Below are positions 39,464 through 48,241 of a stretch of 56,613 nt of DNA, one piece after another. The stretch lies in assembly GCA_902799955.1 (NCBI GenBank), contig CADCCQ010000039.1, forward strand, positions 1 through 56,613, given 5' to 3'. Every line of letters begins with the position of its first letter. Within the stretch, counting starts at the first letter, position 1. The stretch is from an uncultured bacterium (lineage in GTDB: Bacteria; Verrucomicrobiota; Kiritimatiellia; RFP12; UBA1067). Under the pieces are notes generated by a model that was not told the DNA's origin, made no database searches, and saw nothing but the letters and a program-made list of their open reading frames with translations. A program made the translations under genes and the position numbers.

Positions 39464-41352
39464 TCCGCCGAGCCTTCCGGAAGCAGGCCCTGCTGGCGCA
39501 GAAGCGCGGCGATCTCCGGGTCGCGGCCCCTGAACGACCTGAAGACGGCAAGCGCGTTCTCGCCGCCGCCTTTTGCGAGGATCGTGTCGCGGTAGGCGCG
39601 CCCGACGCGGCGTACCGCATCGTCGTCGTCAAGTCCGGCCTCCTCGAACGCGCCGTAGCAGTCGGCGCTCATCACCTCGCTCCACTTGTAGCTGTAGTAC
39701 CCGGCGGAGTATGCGCCGGCGAAGATGTGCGTGAAGCCGCAGAGGAAGAGGTCCTCGGGGACGATCGGCGTCCCGAAGTGGGCGAACACCGTCTTCTTCA
39801 GTTCATTGGGGTCCGGCACCTCGTCGGCGCCGTGCAGGAGCAGGTCCGTCTTCGCGAAGGCGAGCTGGCGGCGGCAGTCGGTCGCGGCGCGGAAGTTCCG
39901 CGCGGCCTTGACCTTCGCCTTCAGGTCCTCGGGAAGGGCGATGCCGGTGCGGTTGTCGAGGCACCAGTTCTCCATGAACTGCGATGCGACCTCGACGGCG
40001 TCCCATTCCACGAGGTTGATGCCGGCGGCGTCCTCCTCGCCGACGCGCGTGAGCAGACACTGAAGGTTGTGCCCGAACTCGTGGAAGAGAGTCTCAACCT
40101 CGCGCATCGGCATGTACGTCTTGCCGTCGGCGTCCGGCGCCTTGATGTTCAGGACCATGAGCGAAAGGGGAGTCGCGCCAAGCCGGTCGTTCCTGTTGCG
40201 GAACTCGTTCATCCACGCGCCGCCTCGCTTCTGCCCCAGGCGCACATACGGATCGAAGTAGAAGTGGGCGACGTCCTCTCCGCCGTCGCGTACCGTGAAG
40301 AAGCGCACGTCCGGGTGCCACGTCGACGGCTTGTCGCCGCCCGTGACTTCCACGACGTCGACGCCGAAGAGGAACTTCGTCATCCTGAACAGCCCGTCCA
40401 GGACGTCCTCGAGTTCGAAGTGGCGCTTCAGCTCGTCCTCGCTGTAGGAGTACTTCGCTTCGCGGAGGCGCTCGGACAGGAACTTGACGTCCCACGGCAT
40501 CACGCCGTCCGCCGGCGCCTCAGGCAACTCGGCGAGCTCCCTCTCCTCCGCCGCGGCCGGCGCGACAGTCGCCGCGTCCAGCTCGTCGATCATTTTGAAG
40601 ACCGCCGCGACGGACGGTGCGCATTTCGAGGCGACGGACAGGTCGGCGTAGGAGCCGAATCCGAGAAGGGCGGCTGACTCGCGCCTGAGCGCGAGCTCCT
40701 CCCTGATGCGCGCGACGTTCTCCGGGGCCCTCGTGGACCTGGCTCTAAGAAGTTTCTCGCGGACCTCCCTGTCGGGGCATTCGCGCATCGTCTCCATGTA
40801 CGCCGCGTCGTCAATCGTGTACGTCTTGCCGTCCTTCTCGTACTTGAACGCCGCCGTCGCGTCGATGACGGCGTTGGAGAAGTCCGCGCCTAGCTTCGCA
40901 AGCTCGGCCTGGATCTCGTTGAAGCGCTCCCGCCTCTCGCCGGTGAGTCCCACGCCGGCGAGCTCCGCCGACTCGATCATCTTGTCGACGATCCTCAGCC
41001 TTATCTTGTCCGCCCCGTCGCCCATCGCGGCGCGGACGGCCTTCGCCCTGGCGTATATTGGCTCGGACTGCGAGACGCGCAGCGTGAACTCGACCATCTT
41101 CCCCTGGTAGTCCTCCTGTACGTCGCGCCACTCCTGCGAGTTCATCACGCCCAGCAGGTGCATCACGTACCCCCATGTCTGCCACAGCTCGCGGGTGGCG
41201 TCGTCGAGCGCCCACACGAACTTCTCGTAGTCGGCGGAGTCGTCCGCCTCCACGGCGGCGACGGCGCGTTCGGATTCTACGAGCAGGCGGTCGAGCTCCG
41301 ACCTTGCGAATGACGGTGTTATCAGGTCCCAGCGTGGAAAGTCAGGTTTCAT
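39460..41352 (-). CDS. M3-family oligopeptidase
   Basis: This 630-residue zinc metallopeptidase is related to oligopeptidase A, Dcp and PepF. The catalytic motif is HEFGH at 424-428 (H424, E425, H428), with the third ligand expected from the downstream EVASQFMENW segment (MEN). It is mostly helical and lacks a signal peptide, so it degrades peptides in the cytoplasm. It starts 55 nt after the lipoprotein gene in an A-rich leader (CACAAGAAAAGAG) and is coupled to pgpA. Confidence 0.9.
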   Translation of the reverse strand: MKPDFPRWDLITPSFARSELDRLLVESERAVAAVEADDSADYEKFVWALDDATRELWQTWGYVMHLLGVMNSQEWRDVQEDYQGKMVEFTLRVSQSEPIYARAKAVRAAMGDGADKIRLRIVDKMIESAELAGVGLTGERRERFNEIQAELAKLGADFSNAVIDATAAFKYEKDGKTYTIDDAAYMETMRECPDREVREKLLRARSTRAPENVARIREELALRRESAALLGFGSYADLSVASKCAPSVAAVFKMIDELDAATVAPAAAEERELAELPEAPADGVMPWDVKFLSERLREAKYSYSEDELKRHFELEDVLDGLFRMTKFLFGVDVVEVTGGDKPSTWHPDVRFFTVRDGGEDVAHFYFDPYVRLGQKRGGAWMNEFRNRNDRLGATPLSLMVLNIKAPDADGKTYMPMREVETLFHEFGHNLQCLLTRVGEEDAAGINLVEWDAVEVASQFMENWCLDNRTGIALPEDLKAKVKAARNFRAATDCRRQLAFAKTDLLLHGADEVPDPNELKKTVFAHFGTPIVPEDLFLCGFTHIFAGAYSAGYYSYKWSEVMSADCYGAFEEAGLDDDDAVRRVGRAYRDTILAKGGGENALAVFRSFRGRDPEIAALLRQQGLLPEGSAE

Positions 41353-41406
41353 GTTGCGTGTTCTCTTTTCTTGTGTTTTCGTGTTGAGGTTTTGGTTATG
41401 GATACG

Positions 41407-42126
41407 TCATGGACACGTCGCCAGGAAAGCGGTTGCGTCCGCGACGGCCCTTTCGGTCAGGGCGGAAAGCGACCAGCTCTTCGCGTATGACGACTCCGCG
41501 GCCTCGGCGCTGAACGGGCTGAAGATCGGGATCGGTCCCCAGACGGTGGCGTAGTATTCCTGCGCGTAGTTTTTCAGCAGAAGCACCTTGCCGGTGGCGA
41601 CCTCTGTTATCTTGAGCCTGGCGGTCCACGTTTCGCAGGTGTAGTCCGCCGTGAGGAGCGAGAGCAGTACGGTCGCGGCCTCTGCCATGCGGTTCCCGTC
41701 GGTGATGATCGGGCCGGAGAACTTCACGTCGACGATGTACTGCGCGTTCGTCTGGCCGAGTACGAAGCCGGCGCTCTCGAATGCGTCCTGGGCCTTTTCG
41801 GCGTAGGCCGGCGTAATGCCAGTCTCCGGCACGTATGTCGTAGTGGACATGGTCTGCGGATACAGGTAGCCCCCGTGGTAGCGTCCGTGCCTGTAGTATC
41901 CCGGCGTCGCTCCCCACACTGTGGAATATCCGTATACTGGCGTGTACGTGGTGTACGTCGCCTCGAATCCGCTTATGGCGATGCGGCGCCCGGCAGGCTG
42001 GGCGCTTGTCAGCTCGACGGCCGGGTAGTCGGACTGCGCGAGCGTGAAGCAGCCGGAAAGCAGCATCCCCGCGACTGCGGCCGGGATTGCGGACGCGACT
42101 GCGAGACGGATCGTTCCTTTTTTCAT
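41407..42126 (-). CDS. Lipoprotein of unknown function
   Basis: The 239-residue product has a lipoprotein signal with the lipobox LLSGC (C26), so it should be membrane-anchored. The mature part has a Tyr/Gly-rich stretch (TYTPVYGYST, GYYRHGRYHGGYLYP) and then an alpha/beta domain (YAEKAQDAFESAGF, YIVDVKFSGPII) reminiscent of DUF4136- or LptE-like envelope lipoproteins; this likeness is weak. GGAGGGAG precedes the ATG. The promoter lies at 42178-42208. It heads the operon with the M3 peptidase, pgpA and trmB. Confidence 0.7.
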   Translation of the reverse strand: MKKGTIRLAVASAIPAAVAGMLLSGCFTLAQSDYPAVELTSAQPAGRRIAISGFEATYTTYTPVYGYSTVWGATPGYYRHGRYHGGYLYPQTMSTTTYVPETGITPAYAEKAQDAFESAGFVLGQTNAQYIVDVKFSGPIITDGNRMAEAATVLLSLLTADYTCETWTARLKITEVATGKVLLLKNYAQEYYATVWGPIPIFSPFSAEAAESSYAKSWSLSALTERAVADATAFLATCP

Positions 42127-42177
42127 GTTTACTCCCTCCTTGAGTTTTGCCTTTGTCTTGTTTCGCCTTGTTGTGGT

Positions 42178-42208
42178 ATTATATCACAAATCGCGCTGGG
42201 CCGCGCAA
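42178..42208 (-). promoter_or_regulatory. Promoter of the lipoprotein-M3-pgpA-trmB operon
   Basis: Minus-strand extended -10 TGTGATATAAT (42178-42188; core 42178-42183) with a TTGCGC -35 (42203-42208) at 19-nt spacing. The leader to 42126 is about 45 nt and has a GGAGGGAG ribosome site. Confidence 0.55.
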
Positions 42209-42220
42209 GGCGCATGTCAT

Positions 42221-44638
42221 TTACTTGACGAGCCAGAGCCCGAAAACTCCGCCCGCCGTGTTGCCGGGCTTCGGCACGAAACGGACCTCTACGTCCTTCT
42301 TCCCCGCGACAAGTTCCTCGGGGACCTGCATTTCGGTGAACACGAACGCGGGCTTCTTGTTGTCGACGAGGTTTTCGGTATGGACGGTCTTCCCGTCAAC
42401 CATGACGTCGAACATGCGCGCCCCGCGCTCGCTCGCGCAGTATTTCGCCACCAGCGTGCGTCCGCCAGGCGCATCGCCGACGGCGAGGCGATAGGCGAAA
42501 AAGCCGCCGTTGTGGGCGTGGCGCCAGCGATATTCGTTGTGTTCGCCATAAAGCCCCGGGCCGGATTCGGTCTTCTCCCCCGCAAGGCCATGCGCCTTCT
42601 CGCTCGTGGCGTCGCCTATCTTGACGGAATCCACGGCGCGCTTCGCATACGCGGCGTCCCGCGCCTCCGCTTCGGCGAAAGCCTTCGTCTCCTTGGGGTC
42701 GGGTATCCGCCAGTACATGTTGTACCTGCTGAAGTGGAGGTCGTACAGCGGCTTGAGGATGATGTCGCTTCCCTTCAGGCGGAACGCAATCGCGCCGAAA
42801 GCCGTCCGCTCGAGGCACGACGCGGGGTCGGTAGCGGCGGACGCAGGAACGTCTACGATGCCGATGGGCTTGCCCAGCCTCCAGCTGGAGGTGTTGCTGG
42901 CAGGCGGATGGGCGAAGTAGTCGCTCTGCTTCAATCCGTCGCTTCTCATGTCCCCGACCAGCAGCGTGGGGCCGTAGAAGAACGCGATGTACCTTTTCGA
43001 GCCGGGCAGGAACTCCGCGCTCAGCGACATCGGGAACTCCACGTCGATGCGGTCGCCCGCCTTCCACTCGCGGGTGATGGAGATGTAGCGAGGCTGCCGT
43101 GCGTCGACCGCCACGCCATTCACGTACACGGCGAAACCTTCACGCGCCCATGCGGGGCGTCTTACGTTCACTGTGAACTTCCGGTCCTTTCCGACGGCCT
43201 CCACCTTCACGCAGGAGGTCTCCCCGTAGGGGAACGCCGTTTCCTGGCGGAGCTTGACGCCGCGCTCCTTCCAGTCGAGCGTCGCGGGCGCGAAGAGCTG
43301 AACCGTCACCGCGCTGTCGTCCGGCGTGTGGGTGAACACCATCTGGGCGTACTTGCCCGGCGCCTCGAATCCCGTGCCGGTGCAGCACCACATCGAGTCG
43401 AATTCGTCCGAGTACGTGCGCGACGCGCCGGGCATCGCAGGGGTGTAGTAGATGGTACGTCCGAGAATCGGGTCGTGCGTGGAGAGGAGGTGGTTGAAGA
43501 GCACCCGCTCGTAGAAGTCGATCTTGTCGGACGACGGCTCCGTCTCGAACAGCGCCTCGGTCTGGCGCAGCATGTTCACGGAATTGCACGACTCAGGGCC
43601 TCCGGTCATGAAGAGCTTCTTCTCGAAATCGGACCTTGGGAACAGGTGTTCGCGGTGCGAGTTTCCGCCGAACGCCCAGGCGTGGTCGCAGATGAAGGCG
43701 CGGTTGGCGTTGACCATTGCGCGGTGAAGCCTCTCGTCGCCCGTGATGCGGTAGACGCGCTCGAACCCGGTGTATTTTGGAATTTCGTTGTTCCCGTGGT
43801 GGAAGCAGAGGTGAGCGGCGTTGCCGTCCGCGAGCGGCGCGAGCATCCGCTCGTGGCAGAGGCGCCGCGCCCATTTCTTGTACTTCTCATCGCCCGTCAT
43901 CGTGAACGCGACCGCGAACGTCTCGGGCAGGGAGGCGTGCTCGCAGTCGAGCACCTTCTGCAGCTGCGCGTCGTTCAGCTTATCCACGACCGCATTGCCG
44001 AACCAGTCGGAGAGTCGCAGGAACACGCGCTTCGCCTTGTCGCTTCCCGTCGCAATGTGGATGCGCCAGAGTCCGATCAGCAGCTTGTTCAGCGTGTAGA
44101 TCGGCTCGAAGCGATTGTTGATGAACGCGCCGTATTCCGTCTTTGGGTTGATCTTGACGTCGATTTTCCCGGACGCTATCTCGTCGAACACCTTGCGTCC
44201 ATCTCGCGCGGCGAGCGCGTAGCCGTCGCCATGCGCGTTCTGCACGGCCTCGAGCTCGTCGACGATGTAGAGAAGGCGCCGCTTCAGCTCCTCGTCGCCT
44301 GTCGCCTCCACGGTCATGGAGGCACCAGCCATGTAGAAGCCGAGGATGTGCCCCGCGAGGTCCAGCCAGTTCTTCGGCGACTCCCAGCCGTTGTAGGGCT
44401 CCGCCTTTGGCTTGAGGCCTGCCTCAAGACGGAAACGGCTCAGAAGCCTGTCGGGGTCGAGCCTGAGGAGGTATTCTCTGTTCTGCTCCTGCTGCCACTT
44501 TAGCGGTCCGCCTGTGAGGCGGACGCGCGAGAGCGGAAAGATTGCTTCTTTCGGCGTGACCGCTTCGCCGTGCGCGATGCCGATCGCCATCATTGCCGCA
44601 CAGGCGGAGAATGTGATTTGTGTCTTGAGTCTTCTCAT
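42221..44638 (-). CDS. GH146/GH127-type beta-L-arabinofuranosidase, secreted
   Basis: The 805-residue exported protein (signal peptide about 1-24) is a DUF1680-type enzyme closer to GH146. The zinc-cysteine active site is present: E349-x-C351 (GGPESCNS) and C418-C419 (SMWCCTGTG). The segment preceding the catalytic pair, RTYSDEFDSMWCC, fits GH146. A C-terminal region after about residue 600 carries a further beta-sandwich (AHGLAGEKTESG to the end). It is expected to remove beta-L-arabinofuranose from arabinan or RG-II. The start at 44638 follows AGGAGAG; earlier in-frame codons give no signal peptide. It has its own promoter and is divergent from the 45025 gene. Confidence 0.85.
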   Translation of the reverse strand: MRRLKTQITFSACAAMMAIGIAHGEAVTPKEAIFPLSRVRLTGGPLKWQQEQNREYLLRLDPDRLLSRFRLEAGLKPKAEPYNGWESPKNWLDLAGHILGFYMAGASMTVEATGDEELKRRLLYIVDELEAVQNAHGDGYALAARDGRKVFDEIASGKIDVKINPKTEYGAFINNRFEPIYTLNKLLIGLWRIHIATGSDKAKRVFLRLSDWFGNAVVDKLNDAQLQKVLDCEHASLPETFAVAFTMTGDEKYKKWARRLCHERMLAPLADGNAAHLCFHHGNNEIPKYTGFERVYRITGDERLHRAMVNANRAFICDHAWAFGGNSHREHLFPRSDFEKKLFMTGGPESCNSVNMLRQTEALFETEPSSDKIDFYERVLFNHLLSTHDPILGRTIYYTPAMPGASRTYSDEFDSMWCCTGTGFEAPGKYAQMVFTHTPDDSAVTVQLFAPATLDWKERGVKLRQETAFPYGETSCVKVEAVGKDRKFTVNVRRPAWAREGFAVYVNGVAVDARQPRYISITREWKAGDRIDVEFPMSLSAEFLPGSKRYIAFFYGPTLLVGDMRSDGLKQSDYFAHPPASNTSSWRLGKPIGIVDVPASAATDPASCLERTAFGAIAFRLKGSDIILKPLYDLHFSRYNMYWRIPDPKETKAFAEAEARDAAYAKRAVDSVKIGDATSEKAHGLAGEKTESGPGLYGEHNEYRWRHAHNGGFFAYRLAVGDAPGGRTLVAKYCASERGARMFDVMVDGKTVHTENLVDNKKPAFVFTEMQVPEELVAGKKDVEVRFVPKPGNTAGGVFGLWLVK

Positions 44639-44697
44639 CTTGGTCTCTCCTGGTTGTTCGTCGACATGGGGAGTGTCCCCCACGGAATCCGACGTAT

Positions 44698-44708
44698 ATT
44701 TTACCACA
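44698..44708 (-). promoter_or_regulatory. Extended -10 promoter of the GH146 gene
   Basis: Minus-strand TGTGGTAAAAT with no good -35. The leader to 44638 is about 50 nt. Confidence 0.45.
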
Positions 44709-44799
44709 AAACGTGGACTTTGTCCTGGGTGCATCTCTATAATTCACCGCCTCGTCTTCTGTTGATTGGAAACAACTATTTGAAACAATTTTATTTTAC

Positions 44800-44846
44800 G
44801 GCGGGCAACAGCCCGCCGGCTTAATAACGCCGCGCAGTTGCGCGGC
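44800..44846. repeat. Two adjacent perfect hairpins in a divergent gap
   Basis: GGCGGGC-AACA-GCCCGCC (44800-44817) and GCCGCGC-AGTT-GCGCGGC (44829-44846) each have a 7-bp all-GC stem and a 4-nt loop, 11 nt apart. They lie between divergent genes. A T-rich run precedes the first and an A-rich run follows the second, the opposite of a plus-strand terminator, and neither strand fits the classic pattern well. Confidence 0.7.
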
Positions 44847-44958
44847 GAAAAGAAAAGTTGTTCTGGTTGTTTTCAATCTCAAAACGCACGGGTGAAAAAT
44901 GGAGATGCGCCCCTTTGTCCTGCTCCTTGCACTTTCTCTCTAGCGCGGATTGAAAGAT

Positions 44959-44969
44959 TGTGATAAAAT
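44959..44969 (+). promoter_or_regulatory. Extended -10 promoter of the 45025 gene
   Basis: TGTGATAAAAT, followed by a leader of about 48 nt carrying GGGAGGA. Confidence 0.45.
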
Positions 44970-45024
44970 ATTCGCCAATGGGTGCGATGTTGTAGATGAC
45001 AACAAAAACGGGAGGACATACAGA

Positions 45025-45822
45025 ATGAAGATTGGAAACATCTGCATACTCGTCGCGGCGCTGATCGCCGGGGCGGCGGCCGGCTACTGCGTCGGCAGGT
45101 ATGTGACGCCGTCGCCGGAGCCTGCGGAGCCGAGCGACGAGAAGCCTCGCCAGTCGCAAAGGGCGGGAGTCGGGAACGACGCGGAGAAGAAGATTCTGCG
45201 CGAGCGGGTCGCCGCGCAGGACGCGCGCATTCGCGAGCTCGAGGCGCAGGGCAAGGCCGATGAGGGTGACGGCGAGAAGCCGGCGGAGACCGCTGTCCGC
45301 GAAGGGGAGCGCCCGCCGAGGCGCGACTTCCGCGCGGAGATGGAGCGCCTGAGGGTCGAGGAGCCGGAGAGGTATGCGCAGATAACGAACCGCATGGCGC
45401 GCTTCCGCCAGCAGAACCTCGAGAGGGCCCAGTCAAAGATGGACTTCCTCGCGTCCATCGACACTTCGACAATGCCGCAGGCGGCGCGCGAGGCGCATAC
45501 GGCGCTGATGGACCTGATAGAGAGGCGCGCGGAGATCGACGACAAGTTCAGGAACTTCGGCGCGATGACGGACGAGGAGCGCCGCGCCGCCTTCGATGAG
45601 ATGCGCGAGGTGGACGGCGACATCAACCGACTCAACAAGACCGTCCGCAGCAACCTTCTGCGCCAGACTGCGAAGGAGCTGGGCCTCAAGGGCGAGGCCT
45701 CGAAGGACTTCGTGGATACGGTGAAGGGGATCATCGACGCGACGGAATCCGGCTTCGGCCATCACGGACGCCACGGCGGCCCGCCACGCGGCCCAGGTGG
45801 CGGCCACCGAGGCGGAAGATAA
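45025..45822 (+). CDS. Membrane-anchored helical protein, possibly Spy/CpxP-like
   Basis: This 265-residue protein has an N-terminal membrane helix (about 4-22), an Arg/Glu-rich coiled coil (about 50-75), a long helical region (about 100-235) and a Gly/His/Pro-rich tail. The middle has MTDEERRAAFDEM and a NLLRQTAKELGL segment, weakly like the paired-helix Spy/CpxP or ZraP periplasmic proteins; the His-rich tail could bind metal. GGGAGGA precedes the ATG at 45025; the frame is open to 44950 but without a start there that fits the membrane helix. Confidence 0.6.
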   Translation: MKIGNICILVAALIAGAAAGYCVGRYVTPSPEPAEPSDEKPRQSQRAGVGNDAEKKILRERVAAQDARIRELEAQGKADEGDGEKPAETAVREGERPPRRDFRAEMERLRVEEPERYAQITNRMARFRQQNLERAQSKMDFLASIDTSTMPQAAREAHTALMDLIERRAEIDDKFRNFGAMTDEERRAAFDEMREVDGDINRLNKTVRSNLLRQTAKELGLKGEASKDFVDTVKGIIDATESGFGHHGRHGGPPRGPGGGHRGGR

Positions 45823-45850
45823 TTTCTTCTTGAAATCTTTCTAGTTCCTC

Positions 45851-45879
45851 TTGCCTTTAAGAGGCAAAAAGTGTATAAT
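45851..45879 (+). promoter_or_regulatory. Promoter of pyrH with an inverted repeat in the spacer
   Basis: -35 TTGCCT (45851-45856), a 17-nt spacer and -10 TATAAT (45874-45879). The inverted repeat TTGCCT/AGGCAA (45851-45856 and 45862-45867) overlaps the -35 and spacer, where a repressor could bind. The predicted start, 7 nt after the -10, is the GTG start codon at 45886. Confidence 0.65.
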
Positions 45880-45885
45880 AGGGGC

Positions 45886-46620
45886 GTGCGAAAGAAATCA
45901 AGTCTAAAATACGGGAGAATCCTCCTGAAGCTATCGGGCGAGGTGCTCGGCAACCGCGAGAGCGGCGAGTGCATCGACCCGGAACGCCTTGCGTTCATGG
46001 CCGAGCGCGTCAAGAAGGTCCACAAGATGGGTGTGCAGGTCGGAATCGTGCTGGGCGGCGGCAACATATTCCGCGGCCTCACGGGCGCGGGCAAGGGCGT
46101 GGACCGCGTCACTGGCGACTCGATGGGCATGCTCGCCACGGTCATCAACGGCCTCGCGATGATGAATGCGCTGGAGGCCGTGGGCGTCCCGGCGCGCGTG
46201 ATGACGGCGATGGACATGCCGAAGATCGCGGAGCCGTTCGTGCAGCGCAAGGCCCTGCGGCACTTCGAGAAGGGGCGCGTGGTCATCTTCGCGGGCGGCA
46301 CTGGCAACCCGTACTTCTCCACCGACTCCGCCGCCGCGCTGCGCGCCAGCGAGATCGGCGCGGACGCGCTTCTCAAGGCGACGAAGGTCGATGGCATCTA
46401 CACCGCCGACCCGAAGAAGGACCCGAAGGCGAAGAAGTACGCCTCGCTCCGCTACGAGACGGCGCTCGAGAAGAGGCTCAAGGTCATGGACTCCGCCGCG
46501 TTCGCGCTCTGCATGGACAACGCGATCCCGATCGTCGTCTTCGACTTCTTCGACCCCGGCGCACTCGAGCGCCTGATGAAGGGCGAGGCGGTCGGCACCA
46601 TCGTCAGCGAGAGGGGCTGA
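45886..46620 (+). CDS. pyrH: UMP kinase
   Basis: The roughly 244-residue enzyme phosphorylates UMP. Family blocks are KYGRILLKLSGE, GIVLGGGNIFRG, GDSMGMLATVINGLAM, AGGTGNPYFSTDSAAALRA and KVDGIYTADPKK. The codon at 45871 is also open, but it overlaps the promoter -10 box, so the GTG at 45886 (VRKKSSLKYGR) is preferred. It has no ribosome site and lies exactly at the predicted transcription start, so a leaderless mRNA is likely. frr follows 43 nt later, the usual pyrH-frr pair. Confidence 0.93.
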   Translation: MRKKSSLKYGRILLKLSGEVLGNRESGECIDPERLAFMAERVKKVHKMGVQVGIVLGGGNIFRGLTGAGKGVDRVTGDSMGMLATVINGLAMMNALEAVGVPARVMTAMDMPKIAEPFVQRKALRHFEKGRVVIFAGGTGNPYFSTDSAAALRASEIGADALLKATKVDGIYTADPKKDPKAKKYASLRYETALEKRLKVMDSAAFALCMDNAIPIVVFDFFDPGALERLMKGEAVGTIVSERG

Positions 46621-46663
46621 CTGGAACATCTTCAACTACACACAAGAAAGGCAGACAGATAAA

Positions 46664-47227
46664 ATGGAAACGGTAGCAGAGGCGCTCAACGACGCCAACA
46701 CGAAGATACAGAAGAGCTTTGACGCGCTCAAGGCGCAGTTCGCCGGCCTGAGGACGGGCAAGGCGAGCCCCGCGATGGTCGACGGCATCCAGGCCGAGGC
46801 ATGGGGCTCCAAGCAGCCGCTCAAGAACATCGCCACGATCTCCACGCCCGAGCCGCGCCAGATCAAGATCACGCCGTTCGATCCGTCGACTATCGACGGC
46901 ATCATGAAGGCGATCCTCGCGGCGAACATCGGCGTGACGCCGCAGAGCGACGGCAAGGTCGTTCGCATCACCGTGCCGGAGCTGAACGAGGACCGCCGCA
47001 AGGAGATCGTCAAGACCGCCAAGGCTCAGGCCGAGGCGCAGAAGGTCGCCATGCGCAACGTCCGCCGCGACGCGAACGACGCGGTGAAGAAGCTCGAGAA
47101 GGACAAGAAGATCTCCGAGGACGACCTGAAGTCGGCGCTGGACAAGATCCAGAAGGCGACGGACGAGGGGATCGCGAAGATCGACGCGGAGCTGAAGGCC
47201 AAGGAGGCGGAGGTCATGTCCGTCTGA
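46664..47227 (+). CDS. frr: Ribosome-recycling factor
   Basis: The 187-residue protein splits post-termination ribosomes together with EF-G. It has the family pattern: an N-terminal helix, FAGLRTGKASPAMV, STPEPRQIKITPFDPS, and a C-terminal helical block (ITVPELNEDRRKEIVKTAK, then RNVRRDAND and ISEDDLK). AAGAAAGG lies 14 nt upstream of the ATG. It follows pyrH in the same transcription unit. Confidence 0.95.
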   Translation: METVAEALNDANTKIQKSFDALKAQFAGLRTGKASPAMVDGIQAEAWGSKQPLKNIATISTPEPRQIKITPFDPSTIDGIMKAILAANIGVTPQSDGKVVRITVPELNEDRRKEIVKTAKAQAEAQKVAMRNVRRDANDAVKKLEKDKKISEDDLKSALDKIQKATDEGIAKIDAELKAKEAEVMSV

Positions 47228-47288
47228 CGCGGCGTTGGCTTTCGCGAGCACGACACGATTTTGAATCTGAAAGGAAGGGAGCCGTAGA

Positions 47289-48233
47289 ATGGCAGAAGAG
47301 CAGTTGAGTCCAATAAGCGCGGCGAAGCCGCCGGCGGTGAATCCGCTCGGCACGCCGTCGCATGCGTCCACGCTTAAGCTCAAGCCCGTGATCAGGAAGC
47401 CGGTCGCGGGCGGTGCTGCAAGGCCTGGCCTGAAGCTGCCGACGCGTCCTGCGGTAGGCGGGGCTGCGGCCCCCGCGACGCCTGCCGCGCCTGCGGCGCC
47501 CGCGGCCCCTGCGCCAGCCTCGGGCGGCGACTCTGTCTCGCAGCTCCAGACCGTCACGCAGAAGCTGAAGGGCATCACGCAGAAGCTGAAGGGCGTGACG
47601 CAGCAGATCCCGCAGCAGGCGATTCTGCGCAAGACGGGCATCATCGCCGACCAGAACCTCACCGAGGCGCAGAAGCAGGCGTCCAAGTCGAGGACGGCGA
47701 GAATTTCGCTTTCCGACGCGCTTGGCGTCGCGCCCGTAAAGGACGAGGCGGCTCCGATGAAGACGATCCGCATCAAGCGCCCCGACCTGCCGGGCGCGGC
47801 CAAGCCTGCCGCAAAGCCTCCGGCGGCGGCCGAGGAGCCTGCGACGCAGGCGACGGCTGCCGATGGCGCGCCGCAGGGTGCCGAGCAGTCCATCACCCAG
47901 CGCAAGACGCTCAAGATCTCCAGGCCGGGCGGAGGCGTCCGCCCCGGCGGCGCGAAGTTCGCGCTCAAGAAGCCCGGCGCGCCTGCAGCTCCCGCCGCGA
48001 AGGACGGCGAGGCGCCCGCGGACGGCGACGTGCCGGAGATGGACGTCCCCGAAATGCCGGCCGCCGCGCCCGCTTTCACGCCGTACGGTCCGCGCAACAA
48101 GGAAGACGACGGCGTCGCCGGAGTCCCCGCGGGGCTGCTTGTCTTCGACTTCATCCTGCAGTTCGCGGCGTGCATCGCGGTCGGGTTCCTGGGCTGGCTG
48201 CTCTACACCGACCTCAACACGACCTGGTTCTGA
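47289..48233 (+). CDS. Pro/Ala-rich tail-anchored protein with a repeated short basic motif
   Basis: I do not recognise this 314-residue protein. It is mostly disordered, rich in Ala, Pro, Lys and Gln. A short motif recurs: STLKLKPVIRKP, SRTARISLSDAL, MKTIRIKRPD and RKTLKISRPG. A stretch of KLKGITQKLKGVTQQ lies near residue 90. One C-terminal membrane helix (LLVFDFILQFAACIAVGFLGWLLY) ends the protein, so most of it faces the cytoplasm (tail anchor) or, less likely, is a linker. GAAAGGAAGG precedes the ATG. It sits between frr and the ABC exporter genes. Confidence 0.55.
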   Translation: MAEEQLSPISAAKPPAVNPLGTPSHASTLKLKPVIRKPVAGGAARPGLKLPTRPAVGGAAAPATPAAPAAPAAPAPASGGDSVSQLQTVTQKLKGITQKLKGVTQQIPQQAILRKTGIIADQNLTEAQKQASKSRTARISLSDALGVAPVKDEAAPMKTIRIKRPDLPGAAKPAAKPPAAAEEPATQATAADGAPQGAEQSITQRKTLKISRPGGGVRPGGAKFALKKPGAPAAPAAKDGEAPADGDVPEMDVPEMPAAAPAFTPYGPRNKEDDGVAGVPAGLLVFDFILQFAACIAVGFLGWLLYTDLNTTWF

Positions 48234-48241
48234 TTCGCTGG

